The notes beneath the pieces are model-generated. The model made no database searches. It worked only from the letters and a program-made list of their open reading frames with translations, and was not told the origin of the DNA. From the NCBI RefSeq assembly GCF_964340395.1, contig NC_135569.1, positions 15,517,519-15,581,518 on the forward strand: DNA of 64,000 bases, read 5' to 3'. This document shows, piece after piece, positions 1 to 52,855 of this stretch (position 1 is its first letter; each line of letters begins with the position of its first letter). Origin of the DNA: Glandiceps talaboti. Taxonomy: Eukaryota > Hemichordata > Enteropneusta > Spengelidae. Position numbers and translations under genes: made by a program.

Positions 1-943
1 TTATATTGACGATAGTTGGATAAATTTTATATTGACGATAGTTGGAAAGATTTTATATTGACGATAGTTGGATAGATTTTATATTGACGATAGTTGGATA
101 GATTTTATATTGGCGATAGTTGGATAGATTTTATATTGACGATAGTTGGATAGATTTTATATTGACGATAGTTGGATAGATTTTATATTGACGATAGTTG
201 GATAGATTTTATATTGACGATAGTTGGATAGATTTTATATTGACGATAGTTGGATAAATTTTATATTGACGATAGTTGGAAAGATTTTATATTGACGATA
301 GTTGGATAGATTTTATATTGACGATAGTTGGATAGCTTTTATATTGACGATAGTTGGATAGATTTCATATTGACGATAGTTGGATAGATTTTATATTGAC
401 GATAGTTGGATAGATTTTATATTGACGATAGTTGGATAGATTTTATATTGACGATAGTTGGATAGATTTTATATTGACGATAGTTGGATAGATTTTATAT
501 TGACGATAGTTGGATAAATTTTATATTGACGATAGTTGGATAAATTTTATATTGACGATAGTTGGAAAGATTTTATATTGACGATAGTTGGATAGATTTT
601 ATATTGACGATAGTTGGATAGATTTTATATTGATGATAGTTGGAAAGATTTCATATTGACGATAGTTGGAAAGATTTCATATTGACGATAGTTGGATAAA
701 TTTTATATTGACGATAGTTGGATAAATTTTATATTGATGATAGTTGGATAGATTTTATATTGATGATAGTTGGATAGATTTTATATTGATGATAGTTGGA
801 TAGATTTATATTGATGATAGTTGAATAGATTTCATATTGACGATAGTTGGATAGCTTTTATATTGACGATAGTTGGATAGCTTTTATATTGACGATAGTT
901 GAATAGATTTCATATTGACGATAGTTGGATAGATTTTATATTG
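1..943. repeat. 26-bp minisatellite, about 36 copies, cut by the window edge
   Basis: The unit contains attgacgatagttggatag and repeats every 26 bp. Variants are few (gata/gaaa, ttt/ttc, gacg/gatg). The left end lies outside the window. Confidence 0.97.
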
Positions 944-980
944 CAGTTTTGAGAGATTTGTCATGCATACATTGGTCCTT

Positions 981-1002
981 AAGATACACCCTACCTGATA
1001 TA

Positions 1003-1035
<33 letters not shown>

Positions 1036-1049
1036 TACACCCTACCTGA
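981..1049 (+). mobile_element. Tail-only retroposon insertion with 18-bp target duplication
   Basis: Two identical copies of aagatacaccctacctga (981-998 and 1032-1049) flank tataataaaa followed by a long A-run. A poly(A) tract ending directly at a direct repeat is the mark of target-primed reverse transcription. The insert is only about 33 bp, so it is almost all tail. Confidence 0.7.
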
Positions 1050-1234
1050 AATTAAACATACAATATTGAATAAAGCATACTTGTATTAGTCATAAAAGTG
1101 TGTAGTTTAGTTATGAATTTTAGAAATTAATATTATATATTAATATTTAAGTTGTATACTATAGTTGCCCTGACATGATGTAGTTAGGTAAGACTGGACA
1201 TAAAAATGACACTTGTTTGCTGTTCTGTTTTCAG

Positions 1235-42074
<40,840 letters not shown>

Positions 42075-44518
42075 ATCATAATTTTTGAACTGTACATGTT
42101 GACATGTATATCATCTATGCAACATAAAATCCTCATTCTACTTAGGGTTATTTGTTTATACACAAGTATAGCAAGAGGGGATTTTAAAGGATGTCTAAAG
42201 TCAGACCAGGTTTGAATAAGAAACTATCTCATGCCGAGCCAAGGAAAGTCATTTTCACCAACCTTGTAGCAAACGACATCTCTGAGTCTCAAAATAAGGT
42301 TTAAACAATTGATGAATCTGGCATTGAAAAGATCATTGTGTAAACTGGGATTAAGCTTAATGGATAAATACACAATGCTTGGCTTCAGTGTTGTTTAGAA
42401 AAGGTTTTATGAAATGTGAAACTCCTAAATCTCGTTTGCTAATACCTGTGATTCCTCACCCCAGTGTAAAATAGAGCTCTTCATAACACAATTTCACTAT
42501 TTATACATCTGTTCTAGAAATATTACACTGCAGGGTCAATGAAAGTGGGTTTTCATGACTTTCTAAACAACTAAGATACTAAGATGAAATCAGCCTCATT
42601 TTTGTTAACCTAGAAAGTAGTATAACACTGGTAATCCAGCCTTCGGCTTTACTAAGATAGATACAAACTAAATCTATTGTTCTTCAATGTGGTAGATTAC
42701 ACAAGTGGGTGATAGCGGTTCCTCTGTTGTGTAATTCTAATCACCCTGTGATCAACATAGTGTAAATATTGGAAGTCCCAAAACAACACTGTAAGTTAAT
42801 GGTTGTCTAAATAAACTAGTTTTCAGAGATGCCTCTCAGCCCTACTGGTGCTATAATTAAACCAATGTCCATTCAATAACTTATCACTGTTGTATCAACA
42901 TGTTGTGACAATAGTTTTACTTTGTGTCTATCTTAGAAAACCGAAGCTCCGATTATTACCAGAGTGATATATTAGGACAACACCTTGACTATAACATTGT
43001 CCTGTATTTTGTACATCTCAATTCAATTTGTCCATGTGATGATATTATAACTTATATTTATACCAAACTACAAAACATTCATTGGCAGCTCCCTTGTTTT
43101 AATAGTCACAAGATGTGTGCTTTACAAAGACATAACAATTATCAATAAATAAAATGGGAATATACATATGGGTGCCACATATAAAATTTTATCATGCATA
43201 GTCATATTCATACTTGACTTTTCGTTTATTAAAATTCCAATGATAAGAGTGTATGAAATATTACCAATGCCATCAAGCATGTTTAGGTAGTGTTTACCAT
43301 ACGTAAGTAAAAACAAAAGAAAAGATATAATGACGATAGAGGGCAGTATTCAATAAACGCCAATGAGATTACAATTGCCACTGGAAAAGGTCTTCTTCCC
43401 TTTAATTTTGCACCAAGGCAACTATTGAAGGCAGGATTTAAACTCTTTGACCTTGGTGGCTACAGGTTTGTACTATGTCCAATAAAAATACTATAAATTT
43501 ATAAAATTTTGCTTGCCATTAAATTTGTTTGTTGTTGAAAACAAATATTGTATTTTTGTGCTTGAAGGTGCATGCATTTTATTTAATATACTTGAGATAT
43601 AGATTTATTACAAGTTACTCCAGCTCGGATATTTTGATATATTTTGTAAACCAGTTTGATGTAAATGTATCTTTCCATTCTTTTATAAATGCAAAGTTCT
43701 GGTTCTGTTTTTGTTGTCAACTTGAGTTGCTTCTTTAGCACTTACCAAAGTGTCTCACAATTTGTTTCTATGGTAACACTGGACCAAATCTGCATATTTA
43801 GAAGTGATGTTATGCCAATGCTGTTATACATCTTTAGTTTCAGATTTATCAGTGACTTACTGTCTGATTTAACAGGTGACCAATTCAGTTGCTACAATGT
43901 CCTCAATGTATATAATGTATATGTCGTTCATTGGATTTTACTTGGAAAACATTTCTGAGTTTGGATGCAAATGAAAACAAAGGAATCATTTTATCTGTAT
44001 GCCTGACGTATGTAAGGTTGCCTATGACTTAAAATTTTGTCATTGGTTGCATTTCAGAAGACTATAAGCTAAACCTGTAACTAGTGGTTATAGACCAATC
44101 TATCTTTGCCTTTATGAAATTCACCACTTTTATCATGTTCATGACCTCTGTGTGACCTACATCGCAGCTTTCGTGAATGGAGGTACACAAAAATACCGTT
44201 CAATCTGAATGAGAGTTTGACAGACTGTTCTATGTCTTAGCTTTGCTTTGGAAACTAATAAAATCTATATCTTTGTTCTTAGAAGAGGTTTTGTGGCAAT
44301 TGCTTACAATTCAATTTTGATTTATTCAAAAATGTCACCTGACATACTAGTCCAGGGTCACAACAAGGTCATGAAAGTCTACTATAATCGCTTTTTACTC
44401 GTGAAAGTACTGTCATTCAGGTCTTCCAACCCTATCCCGAAACTGTACATACCTTGGGTAATACACCTGTCCATATACAGAACTGTTCTTATGTGTGTGT
44501 TTATATACTTTTCTGGTT

Positions 44519-44700
44519 CCAACCAGTTCAAACTGGGTCAGATTGGTTTGAAACCAGTTCAAACTGGTTCAGACTGGTTTGAAAACAGTTCAGACTGGTT
44601 CAGATTGGTTTGAAACCAGTTTAAACTGGTTCAGACTGGTTCCAACCAGTTCAAACTAGTTCAGACTGGTTTGAAACCAGTTCAAACTGGTTCAGACTAT
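44519..44700. repeat. About 30-bp tandem array of CTGG-N6-CTGG type sites
   Basis: ccagttcaaactgg and ctggttcagactgg alternate six or seven times. Both fit CNRG-N6-CNRG, the known CP2/LSF (TFCP2) consensus. It lies in the inferred 3'UTR. Confidence 0.85.
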
Positions 44701-45044
44701 TTTATTCCTATTTATAAGCTATTTATATTTTATAAGAATTGTAAATGAAGGCAAAATGTACTTGATGATCTTTGGAATTAGTTGTGAATCGCCTTATGAT
44801 AAAACTAAATAGTGCAATTCCTGCAAATTTTAAAATGTATATAAAGTGATAATGGAAAGTTAATTTGTGATATTTTATAAGTTGAAATGTAAATATATTG
44901 CATATAAATAATTGATAGTCCATCTAGGATGTATTTTAACAAATTCAATTTTTTAACCTTTTGACATGAATCGAATTTTTGTATACATAAAAAAACACTT
45001 GTTATTTTTGTATATTTTGTTTTGTTTTCATCCTATAGACACAA

Positions 45045-45050
45045 AATAAA
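45045..45050 (+). terminator. Polyadenylation signal AATAAA with GT-rich downstream element
   Basis: AATAAA is followed after about 20 bp by a long GT-rich stretch (45065-45160, repeated tgtttgtttgtggg-type runs), the classic layout of a strong metazoan cleavage site. It is better supported than AATAAA at 42810 or 43144, which lack such a downstream element. Confidence 0.5.
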
Positions 45051-45264
45051 ACAATATTATATCATCCTGTATTGTTTGTATGTTTATGGTTATTTGTTTG
45101 TGGGTGTGTGTGTTTGTTTGTTTGTGGGTGTGTATGTTTGTGCCTGTGTGTTTATGTGTAAAGTTTTTGTATGCTTAGGGAGCCTTCAGTACTTAAAATG
45201 GGGAGGGGTCACTTTTTACAAATCGGTTTTCAGGGGAGGGCCATATTTTAGAAAATGTTATTAG

Positions 45265-45760
45265 TCTCTCCCCACTCACATCCATGTCAGTGATGCCGAT
45301 GAGCACTTCCTCTAGTGTCAAGAACCTTGGTGTCACCCGACTGTCATTGAACATGGCAGAGCATGTTCAGAATGTCTGCAATCTGTCTTCGGCAGATTGC
45401 TTGAATCCATCATTTTCTAGCAACAGGCCACCAAGACTCTTGTCTGTGTTCTTTCTCGCTTGGATTACTGTAATAGTCTTCTTTCTGGTTGTCCTAAGAA
45501 TCTTATTAACACGCTACAGCATGTACAGAATGCAGCTGCACGTCTTGCGTGCAAAGCCAGAAACTTTGACCACGTTGAACCACTTCTACACTCTTTGCAC
45601 TGGCTGCTGATCAACTCTCGCATACAACACAAGGTTTCTTCTATTTGTTATGATGTGTTGGATGTGACCGGTCCTGATTATCTTTCTCATCTTCTTCATC
45701 TTTTATTCTCCTCACAGACAACAAATTTAGGTCTTCTTCCGACACCTGCATCCTAAAGAC
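45265..45760 (+). mobile_element. LINE reverse-transcriptase fragment, frameshifted
   Basis: One frame gives SSSVKNLGVTRLSLNMAEHV; after a shift near 45400 the next gives LSRLDYCNSLLSGCPKNLIN, LQHVQNAAARLACKARNFDH and EPLLHSLHWL. SRLDYCNSLL...LQ-x-VQNAAARL...LHWL is the signature of CR1/L2/jockey-like ORF2 after the RT core. No intact ORF remains. Confidence 0.88.
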
Positions 45761-45782
45761 ACCATCTGTCACTAAAAATATT

Positions 45783-45960
45783 TTTGTGCACAATTCAACA
45801 TGTTCAGGTCAATGGAGGCACAAATTTTAGAGCCAGTAAATCTTAAGGTATTTTATTTCTGATGTGTTACGTGTACAGCTACACAAGCAAGTTTTTATAC
45901 CACATGATGACACAAAGCAACTCGTGGCGTGCAATATTGAGAAGTCATTTCTAACAAACC
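45783..45960 (+). repeat. Dispersed repeat R1, copy 1
   Basis: It contains catgttcaggtcaatggagg, agccagtaaatcttaaggta and agaagtcatttctaacaaa, found in inverted orientation at 62165-62342. The short ORFs in both copies differ mainly at amino-acid-changing sites, so they are not under visible coding constraint. Confidence 0.8.
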
Positions 45961-46659
45961 GGCTACTACATATCGCCTCTTGTGGACAATTGTGTTGTGA
46001 CTTTGTTTTTACTACACAACATTTTCGGACAGGACGTATGATCCGTATATATTACATTATTCTTAACGATCATTTCAGTCAAGATCTGAAATGATCAAAG
46101 TGCGGCAAAGGCTGCGGTCAGAATTCACAGCAGGGGCGCCTGGGGAGACCATGAACAAATGGGGGGGGGGATACAAATTCTGATGGTCTGATAGGGGAAG
46201 GCACGAAATGTTGTGCTCATGATTTCGTTTACCGAGCAAACGTAAATTCTAGGGGGAGCCCCTGCGGACCCCCCCCCCCCCATGTGAGCTGTACATATTC
46301 CCATCTCAAGCTTTCCACCTATATTCTACCTTTTACTGACAAGATGCTTGATCCTTTTTGAAGATATATTTACCGTGTGTAGTCACTTATTTAGTTTGAT
46401 GGAATTTTATAAAGTATTTAGTCAAGCAGTCCACTCTGAGTCACGATCAAATACCGTTCATATAAATGTGATATATTGGGGTGGGGGGAGTCTTTAATGG
46501 AACAATCGATATATCGTTAGGGTAGTTTTGTTTTCAGATAACCTATCAAAACATATCTCGTTTGGAGACAGTCATTTGTTCTGTTTTACCCTGTATAATA
46601 CCATAAAGTTGTCTTTGTGGGCAATGTCTTTGAGTCGTGACACCTGCAATACCTGCAGT
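45961..46659. other. Intergenic, no gene recognised
   Basis: Contains poly-G/C tracts at 46159 and 46270. A short ORF (to 46094) is an extension of the repeat. Confidence 0.55.
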
Positions 46660-47605
46660 AGAAACATTTGATTTCTGGGGGGGGGGGGGGGGTATGAAGG
46701 AAGTAGGTATGGGAGAAAAATTTTTTTTCCAGTCAGAGTGACAGCAATTTTTTTCCAGTCAGAGTGACAGCAATTTTTTTTCTACTGTCAGTCCTGCATC
46801 AATTTTGTTTTTCAAATGGAGTAGCAGTTCAATTTTTTTTTTAATTAGTCATTAAGTTTGTAATGCGTTGTTCATACCTATACTACGTCACAATGGTTCA
46901 CAACTGTACCTCTAAATAACTTGTTCTGAGCAAGTAGAAGAATTAGCAGTTAGTATGAAAGACGTCTGTCTACCAACCATACTTATGCTACTTAAATTTG
47001 TATGTACAAAAGATGACTGGTAAAATATCCCTGAGGAGCTGACTGATCTGGGGAGTGCTGTACTCCTGACCCCTGTGAATTGCTTTCCTTTAAGCCATCA
47101 TAGTAGTACCAGGAACCAGAAGAAAATATCTTGCATGTGTAATGTGACACTAGTTTATTGACTCCTGTCTTGTTTTTTAAATTGTCTTAATTTACAGAAG
47201 CCAAATAGTCCCCTTCAGATATTGACTGTGTCATTGAGATATTGCAACAAAAATCCTGAAATATGTTTTCTTGGGTCAGAAAAGGAAAGGAAAACTTTGT
47301 GTGCACTTGGGTTTAAGGCAGAGCTATATAGTGCATGCTTTAATGATAAGTGGTGGAAAAAAACAGGAATTTATACTTGTATTAAAAACATTTGCGGCGC
47401 CAAAGAATACATGAGAATAAGGTTTCCAAATTTGCTCATTTCTGGTGCATTTTGATACTTTTTTTTCACTTGTCTGTTATGACAATTTTTTTTTCTCAAG
47501 CCATTACAGGATCAATTTTTTTTCTGGTTCACCTAGAAACAATTTTTTTTCCTCAAAATCCTCCATACCCCCCCCCCTCAGAAATCAAATGGTTCTCCCC
47601 TTACC
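46660..47605. repeat. Segment bounded by inverted poly-G/poly-C ends
   Basis: acatttgatttctg plus a G-run plus gtatgaagg at the left (46664) is mirrored by cctccatac plus a C-run plus cagaaatcaaatgg at the right (47559-47592). Inside, caattttttttc recurs in both halves. Confidence 0.6.
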
Positions 47606-47844
47606 CGAAGTATAATACACATCGATCAGTGCTCACTCTTCCAATCGTGAAAGAGAAAATGTTCAATCTGTTGAAAATGTTCTTACTCTTACGGTTAATC
47701 AGGTTATAATTATGCAAATTAGTTCAGTGAGGTGAGATTTTCACTTGGTATAAAACAACATAGTTATATGTACACACGTCCAGAGTCTTAGAAATATGGT
47801 GGTCCACACAGAACAACATGGATTGGAAGTTTGCTAGTTCATTT

Positions 47845-48250
47845 CAATGAGATCGTACTCGATGTGGTACATGTCATTTCATTATTAATACTAATCATGT
47901 TTTGGCCCTAAGAACAGTGTGCCTGTTACGAGTAGATTTACTTGTATTAGTACTAATGTAGTTTATTGCATTACTTGCCAGAAATGTGGTTTTGTATATA
48001 TATAGATTGGACTGTACGTCGTCTTGGTGATCGTTTCGTGGAACATCTCCATCCTACCAGACAAAAGAATCGTAACTATCCCTTATCTATGTATTTTATT
48101 ACCAACGATCATAGTGTATCAGCTACGCCAGGGTTTCTGGGGATGAGAATCAATTGAGGTTGAAAGACGAGGAAATCAGTTTCCGTCTCAGAACGCTGGA
48201 ACCCCTTCCAATTAATAGATTATTCACATCATTTCCTGTCTTACCATAGA
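47845..48250 (+). mobile_element. Penelope-like element relic with GIY-YIG endonuclease domain
   Basis: Frames in order give RFTCISTNVVYCITCQKCGF then VYI; after a shift, RRLGDRFVEHLHPTRQKN and SMYFITNDHSVS; after another shift, LRLKDEEISFRLRTLEPLPI ending near LFTSFPVLP. C-x-x-C...VYI, RLGDRF-x-EH and the C-terminal RLRTLEP are hallmarks of the Penelope GIY-YIG domain. Frameshifts show it is dead. Confidence 0.85.
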
Positions 48251-48285
48251 CCCTCTACCAACGTTGGTGGAGGGTATATGGTCTA
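48246..48285. repeat. Hairpin at the end of the Penelope relic
   Basis: ccatagaccctctaccaac faces gttggtggagggtatatgg with almost no loop. Confidence 0.75.
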
Positions 48286-48330
48286 ACTACTCTTATTTTA
48301 TATTTCAGACGTGTTCTGTTGTGTTCTTTT

Positions 48331-49440
48331 TTGGTCCGTGTGAATTTTAGAACTTTTTAACGTATAACCGTTAATCTCGAGTGGTTGTCTTTCTATTCCA
48401 TAACATTCAGATATAGCGCAGGTTGTCCGACGTGTGAGTGGGCGTATAAGGGAATGTCCGAACATGTGTGAACTAATTCCGTGACTTAGAATAGTCAGTC
48501 AAGTCGTTAAAGGGGTTATTGGATGTGATCTAAACTATCATATATTGTTGAATTTCCCTGTAAAACATTGGTAGGGGAGATTTGGAGTTTAAGGCAATTT
48601 TAGACTACCTTGGCAAACATTTCACATCTTTAAAAGACTATCATCTCAAATTAGAATTGGGTGAAAATATTTAAGAAAAGTTCAATACCATTATGACTGT
48701 TAAAAGGTTGTTGGTGCATCTGAGTGTTGGTTGAAAGTTTGAGTGAGCTCTGGGGGTGAGGGAGTCCTTGGGCGTTTTCCCCTGGCAGATCTGCAGTTTT
48801 TTTGCTTCTATTAAGGCAATGTTTAAGCCATTCATAGCCTTTGAGGTAATATTTCCAAGCTTCGAATAGCTAACGTAAATGTAAGTTTTAAATGAGTTTC
48901 CCATGTCACATAAAATGGCCCCGTAACATTGATATAGTGGCATTAATATTGCATGTATAGTAAATAAAGTCAACGGTATGTTAGAGAACTTTAGGTGGTC
49001 ATACCTATATATAGTGTATAATAGAAAATGGAATCTCATGAGATGTGGTGATTTGTAGTGTCAATAACATGTAGTGTCCAAATAGAAAATGTATTAATCC
49101 CTTCTGACAAGTTCATAGTGACGAGTAGGGAACATTTTAGATTAACTTCTTTATAAACTATCTATGAAGATTACCATTACGAAATCTTCAAGTTCACTTT
49201 TGCCCCAAAGTGCAATATAAGTGAAGCACTGATTTTGAAACAGCCAAGCATTTACATGACATGTTCTGTAACTAGTGTGGTAGCTAGGTAATACATGTAT
49301 ATGTATATTTATCGTTATGCTTGAACTAATAAGTAAGAATTCATGTAAGAAACAGGGAGAAAAACAAATATTTACATGTACCACATTTCAGACAACTTGC
49401 TATATGCCATTGAAAAGGATTTTTTTCTTCTATCACAATC
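48331..49440. other. Intergenic, no gene recognised
   Basis: ORFs on the minus strand (48671-49039, 49151-49384) show no family motif or promoter. I see nothing else. Confidence 0.55.
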
Positions 49441-49449
49441 CAAAACACA

Positions 49450-49545
49450 ATGACCCCCCCCCCTATCCACAATTTTGAAAACAGCATGACCCCCCCCCCA
49501 CTGCCAATTTCAAAAACAGGGTGAAACCCCCCCCCCCCCCCCGGC
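49450..49545. repeat. Three poly-C tracts in near-repeated context
   Basis: C-runs of 9-16 bases at about 49454, 49491 and 49527, each near an aattttgaaaacag / aatttcaaaaacag segment. Confidence 0.85.
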
Positions 49546-49574
49546 CGAAGAAACTGACCGGTCTCTTAGTTGAG

Positions 49575-50175
49575 AGGCCATGTATACTCCCAGAATCCTT
49601 TGTGTGTAAACGGTCACAGTGCAGAACCCAATAATCCCAGAGTCCTTTGTGGTTGAGCATGTCCAGTGTGAACATTCCCAGTTTAGATGCCAGTACTCCC
49701 AGAGTCCTTTGTGTGTAAACGGTCACAGTGTTGAAGCCAATAATCCCAGAGTCCTTTGTGGTTGGACATGTCCAGTGTGAACATTCCCAGTTAAGATGCC
49801 AGTACTCCCAGAGTCCTTTGTGTGTAAACAGTCCCAGTGTTAATGCCAGTACTCCCAGAGTCCTTTTGAATGTCACATGCCCAGTTTAGAACTCCCAGAG
49901 TCCTTTGTGTGTGAATGTCACATGCCCAGTTTAGAACTCCCAGAGTCCTTTGTGTGTGAATGTCACATGCCCAGTTTAGATGTCAATACTCCCAGAGTCC
50001 TTTGTGTGTAAACAGTCCCAGTTTAGAGGTCAATACTCCTAGGTCAGAGGCCAAGACTCCCATAGTCCTTTGTGTTTGTGCATGCCAATTTAGAGGCCAT
50101 TACTCCCAGAGTCCTTTGTGTGTGAACAGGCCTCATTTAGAGACCAAAACTCCCAGAGTCCTTTGCGTATAGACA
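49575..50175. repeat. Degenerate minisatellite, about 12 copies
   Basis: actcccagagtcctttgtgt recurs every 30-62 bp, with cagtttagatgccagt or aacggtcacagtg between. Confidence 0.93.
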
Positions 50176-50589
50176 TTCCTGGTTTGTCTATGACCTATAG
50201 CAGTGCGAGTCACATGTTTCTGACTAATGTTGATTATAAACTAACATGGCCATCTGCACTCTACGAGGGGCATCTCCAACATTCACTCATGACAGATATT
50301 TAACTAAATGTATCTGGAACTGCTCTCCTCAGGATTACACAAAATAACATCTTCAGGAACATTGTCAGTGTACAGTGGAGTCATTCTTTACCACTGGCTG
50401 CTGGGAGTCAGGGAGGGACTGCTTGCAAAGGGTCAAGAAAACCAGAGGAGAGGGAGAGGAGGGGATTAGGGCAGACAGATGAATGTCAGTCATTAACAAG
50501 TCAGTTGCATTCTGACAAGTATTAGAGTGGAAACACACTAACTGTATCACACACTGCTCTTTACATTGCACACTTAAGACAGTGACAAC

Positions 50590-51229
50590 ACACTAGAAAT
50601 GCATTTATTGAAAGTTTAATATATATAACATGTCCATATGTATGTCAACATACAGTGTATACCTGTGTGTGACATACTAATAAAGATGTAGAACCACTGC
50701 ATTGTAGTATCAAAGTGTAATGTTCACTTCCTGATGTCTTCAGTGTACTGCAATAATACATATTTCAACTCTTAGCTAAATGTAGCTAGCCCTCAGACTT
50801 ACTAGAATAAGCATATTGCATTGCTTACCCAGTATTCCAGGCTTGGGACTGGCTAAGTTATTCAATGCCAATGAATAACCTAGGCGCCTTTACCAGCTAC
50901 ACCTACAGTATCCCATAACTTGGCAAACCAAACGCCAATCACCCACCCACCAACATTTACTGCGCGCTTGCAAATGTTGGGTCAGTTCAAAGCCATAAGC
51001 CTGGGGACTGTATTTTATGACTATAGCTCTGAACTGGTTCTATAACCTTAGATGTAACTTAGTCCACTGGGACTGTGGACATCTAACTTCGACACAGTCT
51101 TGACCATGTTGTATAGTTCCCTGTCTTATTGCTATCCTGACTAACCATTATAATGATGCCGCTGTGTGTGGCCGACCACCTGTCCACGTCTTCCCAAGCC
51201 TTGTGTTGTAATATGGCTGGAATTGGTTT
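50590..51229 (-). CDS. Possible terminal exon and 3'UTR of a minus-strand gene
   Basis: On the minus strand, tctcttttaagttatcttttgcag precedes 51229 as a good acceptor. The following frame reads KPIPAILQHKAWEDVDRWSA, THSGIIIMVSQDSNKTGNY, ending LCRS and TAG near 51080. About 480 bp on, AATAAA (50603-50608) is followed by a GT-rich stretch. GC is higher than in the surroundings. I found no upstream partner exon and no family match; the frame and reality are uncertain. Confidence 0.3.
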
Positions 51230-51289
51230 CTGCAAAAGATAACTTAAAAGAGACATTTTATTAGTATAATGAAAATAAATTACAAGTCG

Positions 51290-51515
51290 TGTACTTTATT
51301 GAAAACATTACATTCAAATAAATACAAAATTACATTCAGATAAATACAAAATACAATCTAACAATGGTGAAATTAAAATTATATATCAAATCATGAATCA
51401 AATGTTAAATTTACAATTACAATAACTTCCTCTTGATGTGATGTGATGTAGTCTTCTCCATAAAGTCTTCTTTTCTGCATCCAGTATCTCCCTGTACTTG
51501 TAGCTTCCTTAAACT
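51290..51515 (-). other. Possible alternative terminal exon, minus strand
   Basis: On the minus strand, about 51510-51395 reads GSYKYREILDAEKKTLWRRL then HHITSRGSYCNCKFNI and a stop, with AATAAA at 51295-51300. Another frame is open too. The acceptor (tttaag) is poor, so support is weak. Confidence 0.2.
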
Positions 51516-51654
51516 CAACTCAACTCAAAGAATGTTAGAACAACAATATAATATTACACAATATTTTAGATACATGCATTTTATCTACATCATTTTGTAT
51601 TGACAATTATGTTGACCGAATATATTTTGTAAATTTATCTTCTTTTCTCAGTTG

Positions 51655-52215
51655 CTGTTGTGGATGACTTTATTATGGGGTAATCTAAGGGTGTTTCTGT
51701 GTCAACATTATCTAGGGGGGCAACCTATGGGTGTCTCGTCATTATCTATGGGGCAATCTATGGGTGTCTCTGTCAAAACTATCTATGGGGCGCAATCTAT
51801 GGGTGTCTCTGTCAAAACTATCTATGGGGCAATCTGTGGGTGTCTCGTCATTATCCATGGGGCAATCTGTGGGTGTCTCTGTCAAAACTATCTATGGGGC
51901 GATCTGTGGGTGTCTCTGTCAAAACTATCTATGGGGCAATCTGTGGGTGTCTCTGTCAAAACTATCTATGGGGCAATCTGGGGGTGTCTGTCAAAACTAT
52001 CTATGGGGCGATCTGTGGGTGTCTCGTCATTATCTATGGGGCAATCTGTGGGTGTCTGTCAAAACTATCTATGGGGCAATCTGTGGGTGTCTGTCAAAAC
52101 TATCTATGGGGCAATCTATGGGTGTCTCATCATTATCTATGGTGCAATCTGTGGTTGTCTCTGTCAAAACTATCTAGGGGGCAATCTGTGGGTGTCTGTT
52201 TGTCAACATTATCTC
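51655..52215. repeat. Roughly 37-bp minisatellite, about 15 copies
   Basis: The unit contains ctatggggcaatctgtgggt and gtctctgtcaaaactat; some copies have the shorter gtctcgtcattat. ORFs in all three frames are artefacts. Confidence 0.95.
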
Positions 52216-52855
52216 TAGAAATATTTGTGGAAATTAAATTTGTTGGGGTTTAATATTCTTTAGGTACATATATATGTGTACATTCGACTGGTTTTTGAAT
52301 AAACTCACGGAGATCAATGGGCTAAATAGTTTGTATATGTTTGGGTTTTTTTTTAAATGATTAAAAAAGGGAGAATTTTTTTACCACGCTACCGAGTGAT
52401 TGTGGTCATATATTTTTAGTAGAGAAATTCATATGAAGTAATTTGTATAACAAGCATTATAATTGATGAAATTCTGTGTTACTATTTCTACCTGAATAAC
52501 AAATCTCAGTGTTAAGAAAAGACAATGAGAATAATCCAACGAAAACATCTCCATGTTATCAAATTAATTAATATAAAATGACAACCATCTACAAATTTAT
52601 ACTTGTACAAACTTATGTATAAAAGAATTTGGTACAAATAATATTTTGGTTAACCCCAATTCTGCCTCAGCCTTTATCTTTTGTCTTTAAAATGACTCCA
52701 AAGAGTTTTAATGAAACTAGTACAAATTTGCCAAACTTATTTGTAAATGATTCCTCTTTCTCCCAAGGGGTCATGTGTTTGTACACAAGTAATTACTACA
52801 ACAGGATTATTTTGCACACAAGTGGTTCGCATTGAATTTCACATATCTTCAGAAT
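52216..52855. other. Intergenic, no recognised feature
   Basis: AT-rich sequence with nothing supported. Confidence 0.6.

Larger units (their letters stand above)
42075..45070 (+). other. Probable 3'UTR of the coiled-coil gene
   Basis: No coding potential is visible between the stop and the poly(A) candidate at 45045. AATAAA also occurs at 42810 and 43144/43148, so shorter transcripts are possible. The stretch holds the CP2-like site array at 44519-44700. The extent is inferred from signals only. Confidence 0.45.

Noticed and set aside
45864-46094. Similar short ORFs in the two R1 copies as a conserved small protein
   Set aside because: Copy differences mostly change amino acids and the frames diverge after about 32 codons; this is a dispersed repeat.
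51652-52253. Three overlapping ORFs of about 150-188 codons
   Set aside because: Artefacts of the 37-bp array; all three frames are open.
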